From: Acidovorax benzenivorans | Lineage (GTDB): Bacteria > Pseudomonadota > Gammaproteobacteria > Burkholderiales > Burkholderiaceae_C | DNA length: 64,000 nt | NCBI RefSeq assembly: GCF_028680575.1 | Contig: NZ_JAPCKI010000011.1 | Span: 62,001-126,000, forward strand | Reading direction: 5' to 3' | Shown: positions 35,533-43,704 of the stretch, in pieces | How positions within the stretch are numbered: the first letter of the stretch is position 1 | Layout: the number at the start of each line of letters is the position of its first letter | The notes under the pieces: generated by a model | Seen by the model: only the letters and a program-made list of their open reading frames with translations | Told to the model about the DNA's origin: nothing | Database searches by the model: none | Made by a program: the position numbers and the translations under genes

Positions 35533-35576
35533 GCCGCGGTTACCAGACCCTCTCGAAAACCACAGGAGACCCGGAC

Positions 35577-35855
35577 ATGTTGTATTGCGTACGAATGGAA
35601 GTAAACCTTCCTCGAGATCTAGACCCAGAGCAGCTTCAGCAGCTGAAAGACCGCGAGAAAGCGCGCGCTTTGGAGCTACAACACCAAGGCAAGTTCCTCC
35701 ACTTGTGGCGAGTCGTTGGCCGCTACGCCAATATCAGCATTTTCGATTGCTCCAGCAACGACGAACTACACGAACTCCTTAGCTCACTGCCTATGTTTCC
35801 CTACTTCGACATCGAAGTAACACCTTTGGCACAGCACCCTTCCTCTATTAAGTAG
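35577..35855 (+). CDS. catC: Muconolactone delta-isomerase
   Basis: 92 residues, the normal length. MLYCVRMEVNLPRDLDPEQ at the N-terminus and LWRVVGRYANISIFDC and MFPYFDIEVTPLAQHP towards the C-terminus are the family signatures. It isomerises muconolactone to 3-oxoadipate enol-lactone; relatives act on methylmuconolactones. CAGGAG lies 8 nt before the ATG at 35577. It is hidden in a longer frame that begins upstream. No catechol 1,2-dioxygenase gene accompanies it in the window. Confidence 0.93.
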   Translation: MLYCVRMEVNLPRDLDPEQLQQLKDREKARALELQHQGKFLHLWRVVGRYANISIFDCSSNDELHELLSSLPMFPYFDIEVTPLAQHPSSIK

Positions 35856-35897
35856 CCGCCCCTCGGTGAGCTGCCACATCCGACTGGAGACCATCCC

Positions 35898-36785
35898 ATG
35901 ATGGAAACGCGAATGATCGGGGATGTTCGCATCACCCGCATACAGGAATACTCCGGGCCCACCCACGCGCCCTCCTTTTTGTTACCAGATCTGCCTCAGA
36001 AAGTCCTGGAAGCCAGCGGCGACTGGATGGCGCCGCGACACTGGATCCCCCACATGAACAAGCTAGTCCTGACCGTTCAGTTGTGGGTGGTCCATGCGGG
36101 GTCAAGCATCATCGTCGTCGATACCGGCGTGGGCAACGGAAAGCCACGAGAAGGCATGGCGCGGATGCACCGGCTCAACAACCTGGTTCTGGAATGGCTC
36201 GAAGCAGCAGGCGCTCCCGCCGACAAGGTCACACATGTCGCCCTGACCCACCTGCACATGGACCATGTAGGCTGGAACACGCGCTGGCTCGACGATCGCT
36301 GGACCCCGACCTTTCCGAACGCTCGCTACTACCTACCCCAGGACGATTTCCTCTTCTGCGAATCGGGTCGCAACAAGGAAGAAGGCATGGATGTTTTTGG
36401 CGCATCGTTCTTCGACAGCGTCATGCCAGTGGTGGATGCGGGCCTTTCCGTGATGATGAAACCCGGCATTGAGATCGCAGATTGTCTGACGGTGGAGGCG
36501 GCGGAAGGCCACAGTCCGGGACAGGTGGCGTTCCGGATCCGGTCGCGGGGCGAAGAGGCGGTTTTCTGTGGCGACATCTTCCACAACCCGATCCAGATCG
36601 CGCAGCCGCACATCAATTCCGGTTACTGCATCTGGCCAGAACAGGCTCGCACCACGCGCATGGCGTTCCTGGAACGTGCCGCCGAACGCGAGGCCCTGAT
36701 CCTTCCAGTCCATTTTGGCGATCCTTACGCTGGCTTCATCCGGCGCGAAGGCAACGGCTACCGCTTTGAACCCGTCAAATGGTAA
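35898..36785 (+). CDS. Metallo-beta-lactamase-fold hydrolase (candidate lactonase)
   Basis: 295 residues. The di-zinc site is complete: THLHMDH (H118, H120, D122, H123), EGHSPGQ and CGDIFHNPIQ, with a terminal VHFGDP histidine. There is no signal peptide. Relatives include N-acyl-homoserine lactonases and other lactone hydrolases. Its place directly after muconolactone isomerase, next to an alpha/beta-hydrolase without its serine, makes it a candidate enol-lactone hydrolase for this pathway. That is inference from context; the family has many other activities. Confidence 0.85.
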   Translation: MMETRMIGDVRITRIQEYSGPTHAPSFLLPDLPQKVLEASGDWMAPRHWIPHMNKLVLTVQLWVVHAGSSIIVVDTGVGNGKPREGMARMHRLNNLVLEWLEAAGAPADKVTHVALTHLHMDHVGWNTRWLDDRWTPTFPNARYYLPQDDFLFCESGRNKEEGMDVFGASFFDSVMPVVDAGLSVMMKPGIEIADCLTVEAAEGHSPGQVAFRIRSRGEEAVFCGDIFHNPIQIAQPHINSGYCIWPEQARTTRMAFLERAAEREALILPVHFGDPYAGFIRREGNGYRFEPVKW

Positions 36786-36796
36786 GGAGCACCAGA

Positions 36797-37777
36797 ATGC
36801 CTTGCTCCCTGCTTGTTCGCCTGGCGATACTGATCTCAAGCGCGTTGTACGTGATGGCGTACGCGCAGGTGTCCGGCGCCGAATACCCGAAAAAACCCGT
36901 CCGAGTCATCGTTCCCTATTCGCCCGGTGGGCCGACCGATGTGCTGGCACGCGTGTTCCTCAAAGAACTGTCGGAAAGCCTTGGCGCCCCCATCGTCGTC
37001 GAGAACAAGCCGGGAGCGAGTGGCCTCATCGGCTCTGATGCTGTCGCCAAGGCCGCGCCGGACGGCTACACATTGTTGGTTAACCCCTCCATTCACGTCA
37101 TCAACCCCAGCGTCTATAAAAAAATGCCATACGACGCGTTGCGGGACTTCGCCCCTGTGTCGCAGATCGCCGATGTGCCACTGGTGCTGGTCGTCAAGAA
37201 CGAGTTGCCCGTGCGCTCCGTCCAGGATCTGATTGCCTATCTCAAGGCAAGCAAAGGGCCGACGAGCTTCGCCTCCTCCGGCACCGCCGCCGCACCTCAC
37301 TTGGCGGGCGAGTTGTTCAAAATCCGGACTGGAACACAGCTGCTGCACATACCGTACAAAGGCAGTGCTCCAGCACTAACAGACCTACTGGGCGGGCAAG
37401 TGGACATGATGATCGACTCGTTGCCCTCTTCCATGCCGTTTATCCAGTCGGGAAGGCTCCGGGCGCTTGCTGTTACCACGCCCAGGCGCATTGCAGCCTT
37501 GCCCGATGTTCCAACCATGGCCGAAGCTGGTGTTTCTGATTTCCACGTCAGCACTTGGTACGGTTTGTGGGCACCGGCCCGCACTCCTCGCGCCATCGTC
37601 GAAAAACTCGCGAAACACATTGGCGGTGCGCTGGCCACGTCCTCCGTGCAGGTGCGCCTGGCAAGCCTTGGTGCCTTGCCTGTGGGGTCCACACCCGTCG
37701 CGTTCACAAGCTTCATTTCCGCCGAAAGCGGGCGGTGGAAACACGTCGTGGAAGCGGCCGGGATACAGCCGGAATGA
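36797..37777 (+). CDS. Bug/TctC-family solute-binding protein
   Basis: 326 residues with a signal peptide (LLVRLAILISSALYVMAYAQ) and mature start AEYPKKPVRVIVPYSPGGPTD. TAAGGAG at 36783-36789 serves the ATG at 36797; the in-frame ATG at 36779 lies inside the upstream gene. Second receptor of the same operon and not especially close to the one at 33625, so the two may bind different intermediates. No membrane partner genes are present. Confidence 0.9.
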   Translation: MPCSLLVRLAILISSALYVMAYAQVSGAEYPKKPVRVIVPYSPGGPTDVLARVFLKELSESLGAPIVVENKPGASGLIGSDAVAKAAPDGYTLLVNPSIHVINPSVYKKMPYDALRDFAPVSQIADVPLVLVVKNELPVRSVQDLIAYLKASKGPTSFASSGTAAAPHLAGELFKIRTGTQLLHIPYKGSAPALTDLLGGQVDMMIDSLPSSMPFIQSGRLRALAVTTPRRIAALPDVPTMAEAGVSDFHVSTWYGLWAPARTPRAIVEKLAKHIGGALATSSVQVRLASLGALPVGSTPVAFTSFISAESGRWKHVVEAAGIQPE

Positions 37778-37822
37778 CGAGGTCCGTTCCCAGTATTGAC
37801 CAGCAAGAGGGAAACCAGGCTC

Positions 37823-38932
37823 ATGAAAATTGAATCCATCCAAGCCATCATCGTGGACCTTCCCATTGCCAGGCCGCACAAGCTTGCGATGGCAACGTTG
37901 AACCGGCATTCGCTGCTTGTGGTCCGTATGGAAACGGATCTTGGCATCGAAGGGCTGGGTGAACTCTCGGTGATTCCTCATTACAGCGAAGAATCCATCA
38001 CGGCAGCCAAGGCCGTGATTGATGACGTGCTGGCCCCCGGATTGATCGGTCAGGACCCACGCCGGATCGAGAACGCTCTGCTGAAGATGGACAGGCTGAT
38101 CAAAGGCAACTACTACTCCAAGGCTGCGCTGGAAATGGCCTGCGTGGACATCACGGCCAAGGCTTTGGGCGTTCCGGCTTCGGCCTTGTTTGGTGGACGG
38201 ACGCAGGAACGCCTGCAGATGCTGTGGGTGCTCGCCAATGGCCAGGTCGACCTGGATGTGGCAGAGGCCTTGCAGAAGCTAAACCAGCGCACGCATCGGC
38301 TGTTTCTCGTGAAAGTGGGCAGCGGTGACGTGCGCGAAAACGTCGCGCGTGCCATTGCCGTCAAGGCCGCTCTCGGCGAGGATGCGGCCGTGCGGGTCGA
38401 TGCCAATCAAGCGTGGGATGAAGCCACGGCCGGTTGGGCCATTGGCGAATTGCAGGCGGGTGGCATTGAAGTCGTTGAGCAACCCGTGCACCGCGCCAAT
38501 GTCGCAGCCATGCAGCGCCTGACCGCTACCTACACGCTTCCGATCATGGCGGACGAAGCGGTGGTGACCATCGAGGATGCGCTTGCGTTCTCCAGCTCTC
38601 ATGCCTGCGATGCATTGTCCCTCAAGGTTAGCAAGCACGGTGGCATGACGCGGACCAAGGAGGTCTCCCACATCGCCAGCGCAGCAGGCATCACGTTGTT
38701 TGGCGGGACCATGCTGGAAGGCCGGATCGGAACCTCGGCCTGCGCGCAGTTGTTTTCCACCCTGCCATCGCTGCCTTGGGGATGCCAGTTGTTCGGCCCA
38801 CAACTGCTCTCGGACGATGTGGCTCGCGTCGATCTGCGGTACGAAGACTATGCGCTGGTGCCCCCCTCGGACCCAGGGCTGGGGGCCGAACTCGATTTGG
38901 AGAAACTCGCGTTCTATCGCCGTTCAGCGTAA
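37823..38932 (+). CDS. Muconate cycloisomerase-like enzyme
   Basis: 369 residues, the usual size for muconate lactonizing enzymes. Metal ligands D193 (VDANQAW), E219 (VVEQPV) and D244 (MADEAV) and the lysine K268 (SLKVSKHGG) are present, as is QLFGPQLLSDDV near the C-terminus, typical of CatB. The first lysine of the K-x-K pair is Leu162 (LFLVKVG), leaving K164. ATG 37823 is preferred to the TTG at 37796. With CatC it should convert a muconate to a muconolactone; the missing lysine suggests a modified substrate such as a methylmuconate, or changed regiochemistry. Confidence 0.88.
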   Translation: MKIESIQAIIVDLPIARPHKLAMATLNRHSLLVVRMETDLGIEGLGELSVIPHYSEESITAAKAVIDDVLAPGLIGQDPRRIENALLKMDRLIKGNYYSKAALEMACVDITAKALGVPASALFGGRTQERLQMLWVLANGQVDLDVAEALQKLNQRTHRLFLVKVGSGDVRENVARAIAVKAALGEDAAVRVDANQAWDEATAGWAIGELQAGGIEVVEQPVHRANVAAMQRLTATYTLPIMADEAVVTIEDALAFSSSHACDALSLKVSKHGGMTRTKEVSHIASAAGITLFGGTMLEGRIGTSACAQLFSTLPSLPWGCQLFGPQLLSDDVARVDLRYEDYALVPPSDPGLGAELDLEKLAFYRRSA

Positions 38933-38965
38933 GTGGTCGGTCTCGCCTCCACGGCGAGACCTGCG

Positions 38966-39865
38966 CTACGCGGATTGCTGGTATCTCAGAAGGACACTGG
39001 TCGCGAACTCGCGTGCAAACAACGGGAGCGAAGCAAACTCCTTGGCGCACAGGTAGTAGTCACGGCCGGCCCATGGTTCCGCCAAAGTGCATATCCCGAT
39101 CGTACCCAGGGTATTCAGGCGCGTAACAACCATCTCGGGGACGATACCAAGCCCCACACCGGATTCAACCAATCGGACAATCGCATCAAAGCCTGCGACC
39201 TGCACCCGGACCTTGATCGAGCCGTGCACCTTCAACGCATGCTGTCGCAAGAACTCCTGCGTTGCGCTGCCGTCCAGCAAAGCGACGAATTCGTAGCCAA
39301 GCAGCTCCTTGAACCGCACTGACTCCTGTTTGAGAACGGCATGGCCAGCCGGGGCAATGACGACTAGGCGGGACGTCGCGAAGCGCTGAAGCTCCAGGTT
39401 GTCCGCAGGGACGCTTCCGGAAATGATGCCGAGGTCTGCAGCCCCCTCGCGCACAGCCCGAACGGCTTCATCGCTCAGCCGTTCGCGCAAATCGATCTGC
39501 ACGTTCGGATGAAGGCCGAGATACTCCTTGAGCACCGGCGGAAGAAATTCGGTGATCGCCGTGGTGTTGGCATGCACCTTCAAATGTCCCTTCACCCCGG
39601 CGCCAAATGCCTGCAACTCGCTGCTCAGCAACTCCAGGTTGCCGAGTACCTTGTGCGCATAAAGCAAGTACGCCTTGCCCGCCTCGGTCAGCGAAACCCC
39701 TTGCGTAGTGCGCTGCAGAAGCTTGACCTTCAGGCTCTCTTCCAGATTTTTGATGCGCTGACTGGTCGCTGGCACAGAAAGGAATGATCGGGCCGCGCCA
39801 CGCGTCAGATTGGACTCTTCGGCAATATTGGTGAAGATTCGGAAATCTGTTAGGTCGTAATTCAT
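38966..39865 (-). CDS. LysR-type transcriptional regulator
   Basis: 299 residues with the N-terminal helix-turn-helix (LTRGAARSFLSVPATSQRIKN) and an effector domain beginning near residue 90. It is convergent with the cycloisomerase gene, 33 bp apart, and upstream of its start lie about 270 bp with no gene. It is the most likely regulator of the two divergent ortho-pathway operons, although it is not next to their promoters. Confidence 0.9.
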   Translation of the reverse strand: MNYDLTDFRIFTNIAEESNLTRGAARSFLSVPATSQRIKNLEESLKVKLLQRTTQGVSLTEAGKAYLLYAHKVLGNLELLSSELQAFGAGVKGHLKVHANTTAITEFLPPVLKEYLGLHPNVQIDLRERLSDEAVRAVREGAADLGIISGSVPADNLELQRFATSRLVVIAPAGHAVLKQESVRFKELLGYEFVALLDGSATQEFLRQHALKVHGSIKVRVQVAGFDAIVRLVESGVGLGIVPEMVVTRLNTLGTIGICTLAEPWAGRDYYLCAKEFASLPLFAREFATSVLLRYQQSA

Positions 39866-40139
39866 GGCGAATGCTCCGGGAGATCAAGCAAGCCGCCGCG
39901 CCTCCCGCCATCGTCGGGGGAGCACGTCTGTACTCGGAATTCCATTCTATTTCACGCGCTTTCTTCGCAACCCTGGTTTTCCGGAGCCGCGACCCTGGCG
40001 AGTGAAGCGACGGCACGTGCGGTGTCGCCACGGCCAGGACGATGCTGCTACGCCGCCGCATCGATGGGGAAATGTCCGATGGGCTCCTATCGAAGGCGAT
40101 GGCTTCGATGTGGGTATCCGACCCATGTCTCCCGTGGGC

Positions 40140-40607
40140 TTAATAAATTGCCGGGTTCGACACCGTAAGTGGTGGAGAGCCCGTAAAGCCCTCGCTCAGC
40201 GGGCTGTAGAAGTAGAAGGTGATTTTCCGTGACACGAACTTCCACTCGCCGTCCACCTTGACCATGACGTCGTCGTAATGACCCGCCGATACATAGGACT
40301 GGCCCTGTGTTGTCGAGATGTATTCCATCGAGATACGGCCGACAGCCCTATCGCCATCGATCGCAACGGTCCCATTGGTACAGAAGTGCCAGAAGCGCTC
40401 TGCAATCTTCGGTACCTCCAGACTAAAGAAGCGCATGAGCGCCTCTCGGCCCTGTACCTTGGAGAGGCCTTCGAACACGCCATCTGGTGTGAACAGTGCA
40501 ATGAATGCAGGCCAGTCCATATCGTCGAGGAAGTGGCAGTAACGGGCGCGGAGCTGGCCGATGGCCAGTTCATCTTCAATACGCACGATTCGAGCTTCGA
40601 AGTTCAT
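40140..40607 (-). CDS. SnoaL-like (NTF2-fold) protein
   Basis: 155 residues of the SnoaL-like family: IEDELAIGQLRARYCHFLDD, then FIALFTPDGVFEG and GHYDDVMVKVDGEWKF. The fold hosts isomerases, cyclases and dehydratases and resembles the small subunit of ring-hydroxylating dioxygenases. It starts 3 bp after the Bug receptor stop on the same strand, so receptor and enzyme are cotranscribed. Function unknown; it may act on the ligand that the receptor binds. Confidence 0.82.
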   Translation of the reverse strand: MNFEARIVRIEDELAIGQLRARYCHFLDDMDWPAFIALFTPDGVFEGLSKVQGREALMRFFSLEVPKIAERFWHFCTNGTVAIDGDRAVGRISMEYISTTQGQSYVSAGHYDDVMVKVDGEWKFVSRKITFYFYSPLSEGFTGSPPLTVSNPAIY

Positions 40608-40610
40608 GTT

Positions 40611-41588
40611 TCAGTCCAAGGTGGCGCCAGACACTTTCACGCGTTCCTCTTGCACCACCCGATCGGCGACAAGGTAGGCGGAAAACTCCGTCGGAGAAGA
40701 GCCCACTTCGGTGAACGCAAAGGGGTCCATAAACCGCTCGCGGAACGACTTGTCCTGCATGACTCTCTTTGATACGGATGCGAGCTTCTCTGCAATCGGC
40801 TGGGGCGTGCCTTTGGGTGCGACCATGCCGATGATAAAGTTGGCCCTGATATCGCGAATGCCCAGCTCCTTGAAAGTGGGCACGTTGGGCAAGCTCGCAG
40901 CACGCTTGTCCGCGTAAACCGCAAGTGCCTTCAGCTTCTTCTCGTTGATGTGCTGCTGCAGGAAGGACACCGCCAATATCGTGGCATCGACATGCCCGAC
41001 CATCAAGTCCGGCAGAATGGGCGCGGCCCCTTTGTAAGGTACGTGAGACCATTTAAAGTCTTCGTTCTTGGCCAGCATGGCCATGGGAAGGTGCGTCACC
41101 CCGCCTACGCCACCCGAAGCGTAGGCGATCGGATTCTCCTGACGCTTCCTCGCCACTTCCAAGAACTCCTTCAGTGTGTTAGCAGGAAAGCCCGGGCTGA
41201 CCGCAAGCGTCATCGGAACGCTCACAAGTTGGCTGACAGGCATCAAATCGATCACTGGGTTGTAACCCAGCTTTTTGTAAAGAAACTGATTCTGAGTCAG
41301 TGGTGCTTCGGTAGACACAAAAATCGTGTAACCATCCGGCTGCGCCCGAGCGACGTGCTGCGACGCGATGATCTCGTTCGCACCCGGTTTGTTGTCGATG
41401 ATGAAACTCTGCTTCAGCTCCTCTGTCAGTCTCTGCCCCAAGGCACGCGCAAAGGCGTCGACAGGTCCCCCAGCGGGATAGCCAACCACGAGCGTGACGG
41501 GTTTAATGGGATAGGTCTGGGCAAACGCGCTACCCGCAATAACGGCCGCGATGATTCCGCCACCGGTGAGAAGCCCCTTGATCATCAT
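40611..41588 (-). CDS. Bug/TctC-family solute-binding protein
   Basis: 325 residues with signal peptide ending SAFAQ and mature start TYPIKPVTLVVGYPAGGPVD. GGAG lies 4 nt before the ATG at 41588 (a second ATG follows at once). Close paralogue of the receptor at 33625-34602, which suggests both recognise similar compounds at the two ends of the catabolic block. Upstream (41589-41880) there is no gene before the IS remnants. Confidence 0.9.
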   Translation of the reverse strand: MMIKGLLTGGGIIAAVIAGSAFAQTYPIKPVTLVVGYPAGGPVDAFARALGQRLTEELKQSFIIDNKPGANEIIASQHVARAQPDGYTIFVSTEAPLTQNQFLYKKLGYNPVIDLMPVSQLVSVPMTLAVSPGFPANTLKEFLEVARKRQENPIAYASGGVGGVTHLPMAMLAKNEDFKWSHVPYKGAAPILPDLMVGHVDATILAVSFLQQHINEKKLKALAVYADKRAASLPNVPTFKELGIRDIRANFIIGMVAPKGTPQPIAEKLASVSKRVMQDKSFRERFMDPFAFTEVGSSPTEFSAYLVADRVVQEERVKVSGATLD

Positions 41589-41880
41589 TTGTCTCCGTAT
41601 CTTTATTGCGACCACCATCTAGTGGACTTGAGAATCCTATGCAAGTGGCCTGCGGAGGTCCATTCAGATTGCCGGAACACGTCGTTTCGATCGGCAAGGA
41701 CGGCTAAGGTAGAACTCAAGTATCCAAAGCATTTGAATCGCTGCGGATTGGAACTAACCTTAGATGTTGGAAAAATGGACTGAGCCCGGTCTAGTAGCCA
41801 AACCCCTGCTTCAAGGGAAGGTCTGCAAAACCTCCCCCACATGAGTAGCAGCCAGTGCCAGGCATTAAAGACAATCCCAC

Positions 41881-42290
41881 ATGGATCAATTCACCCTGGG
41901 CCCAGACCCGCTGCCCAAGAAGACCCCCAAGGAGGTCTTCCTTGACGAGATGAACCAGGTCGTTCCCTGAGCGACTCTGGTGGCCCTCATTGCCCCATTT
42001 GCCCGCGGTGCGCACTAGACCATTGGCGGTCGTCCACCGTTTCCCATCGAGACCATGCTGTGTATCCAACGCCTGCAGCTGCAGTGAAACCTGGGCGATC
42101 CGGCCATGGAAGAAGAGCTGAACGAGCGATCTCTGTATCGCCGCTTTCAGGCCTGGACGGCGCAGCACGCATGCCCGACGAGACCACCATCCTGCGTTTC
42201 CGCCATTTGCTAGAGAAGCAGTGAAGCCCCAGCTGGCACCCCAGGCGCTGGCTGCCATCAATACCGGCTTGACCCAGCAGGACCTGACTG
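41881..42290 (+). mobile_element. IS5-family transposase remnant (N-terminal part, stops inside)
   Basis: Conceptual translation from the ATG at 41881 gives MDQFTLGPDPLPKKT, FLDEMNQVVP, GRPPFPIETMLCI, GDPAMEEELNE, then after a frame change ILRFRHLLEK and LAPQALAAINTGL, matching the start of IS5-group transposases. Stop codons interrupt it after VVP and after RGAH, and another after QLQ. The catalytic half is missing; the remnant ends where the IS3 remnant begins. Not functional. Confidence 0.7.
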
Positions 42291-42317
42291 TTGATTTCCA
42301 TGCAATCCTGCCCCACC

Positions 42318-43305
42318 GGGGATGCGGACAAAAACTTGGACTCCCAGGAGGTAGTTCCTGTATTCCAACGAAGACCGAATCCGGGCAGTGAGTTCTATGT
42401 CAAGCTGGACAAGCGAGTCAGACTCACAATCCGTCAGCTAGGTTACCCCACCAAGAATTCCTTGAAGGGCTGGTTCCGTAAATACGAGCAACGTCTTGAT
42501 TTGCAAGCCGGCTACGCAGGTCGAGAACCCAAATTCTCACCGACTCAGAAAGCTGTGGCGATCTTTGAGTCGAACCACCGCTGCTACGGCTATCGCAGGC
42601 TGCAGGCCTCTCTCTCCAGGCAGGATATGACCATCTCCAAAAAGGTCGTGCAGCGGTTGATGAAGAAAGAGAGCCTAGTGGTTGCAAAGCCCAAGCAGCG
42701 GCAGAATGCGCCCTTCCTTTGGCGAGATCAGCCCAGCACCGGAGAACATCATCAACCGTGACTTCCAGGCTGCAGCGTCGAACGAGAAATGACCGACGGA
42801 CACCACAGAGTTCCAGATACCGGCGGGCAAGGTCTATTTGCCGCCCATCATCGATTGCTTCGGTGGGATAGCGGTGAGCTGAACCATTGGCGCGGGCCCG
42901 GACGCTGAGCGGGTCAACACCATGCTGGGCGCTGCCATAGAGACGGTGCCGAAAACAAAAGAACGACCAGTGGTCCACTCCAACCGCGGAGGACACTACC
43001 GCAGGCCAGGGTGACTATCGAGAATGGGTGAGGCAAACCTACCCGCGCGATGTCCCGCAAGGCCTACCCGCTTGACAACGTGGCGTGCGAGGGCTTTTTC
43101 AGTCGGCTGAAGAATGAGCCGCTTTATCCTCAGGACAGGAAAGGCATGACCATCGAGCAGTTCATTGGGGTGGTCGACTGGTACATCTGCGGGTACAACG
43201 AGAAGCGGATCAAGATCTCCCTTGACCCTCTCAGTCCCATCGAATACCGGGTGAGCCTTGGCTTTGCGGCATAAAACCGGTACAAGTTTTTATCCGCACC
43301 TCATC
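42318..43305 (+). mobile_element. IS3-family element remnant with terminal inverted repeats
   Basis: Ends match as inverted repeats: TGCGGACAAAAACTTGGAC near 42323-42341 and the complement of GTACAAGTTTTTATCCGCA at 43280-43298. Inside, an orfA piece (RLTIRQLGYPTKNSLKGW) is fused directly to an orfB piece (NHRCYGYRRLQASL), so the middle is deleted. The DDE domain follows with stops (TDTTEFQIPAGKVYL, PIIDCFGGIAV, VVHSNRGGHY) and the C-terminus VACEGFFSRLKNE to SPIEYRVSLG is open at 43050-43274. The second catalytic Asp is Asn (SNRG for SDRG). Total about 990 bp against about 1.2 kb for an intact copy; inactive. Confidence 0.8.
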
Positions 43306-43338
43306 TGGGGGGTTAGTGGGTCACTTCCGCGTAGAAAT

Positions 43339-43458
43339 CTACAAGGTAGGCGCTGAGACGCCCAAACGACCTGCAACATCGGGCACGGTATACCCGCGCT
43401 CAACAACCTGTTTGACTGTTTCATCCTTGAATTCCAGCGTAAACCTCGGAGTGCTCAT
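43339..43458 (-). pseudogene. Fragment of a second IS3-family orfA
   Basis: ATG at 43458 with GGGAG upstream begins MSTPRFTLEFKDETVKQVV and continues to AGRLGVSAPTL before a stop at the junction with the other IS3 remnant. This is the helix-turn-helix start of an IS3-type OrfA in the opposite orientation, cut after 39 codons. The remaining sequence to 43704 is AT-rich and should contain the promoter of the next gene. Confidence 0.65.
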
Positions 43459-43704
43459 CGGACTCCCTTCTATGCTCCATAGGATAAGCGGGGTTCGCCT
43501 ACCGGACCAGGGGCAGTTAATATCATTAGTTAATTTTCAACGCAACCGGCCGCAGCCCAATCATATTTGTCTATACCAAAGACCGCGTTCCAAATATCCA
43601 CATTCCTGCAGCTCTGCGATATGGGCACACTTCCCTCAATCCGTGCAATGTTCTTTCCAACAATCCAAGTTGGATAGCATGAGCCGTACAGTCGGGAGAC
43701 AGAG

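Noticed and set aside
41791-42261. A 156-codon minus-strand frame
   Set aside because: It is the complement of the IS5 transposase remnant, whose plus-strand pieces match the family.
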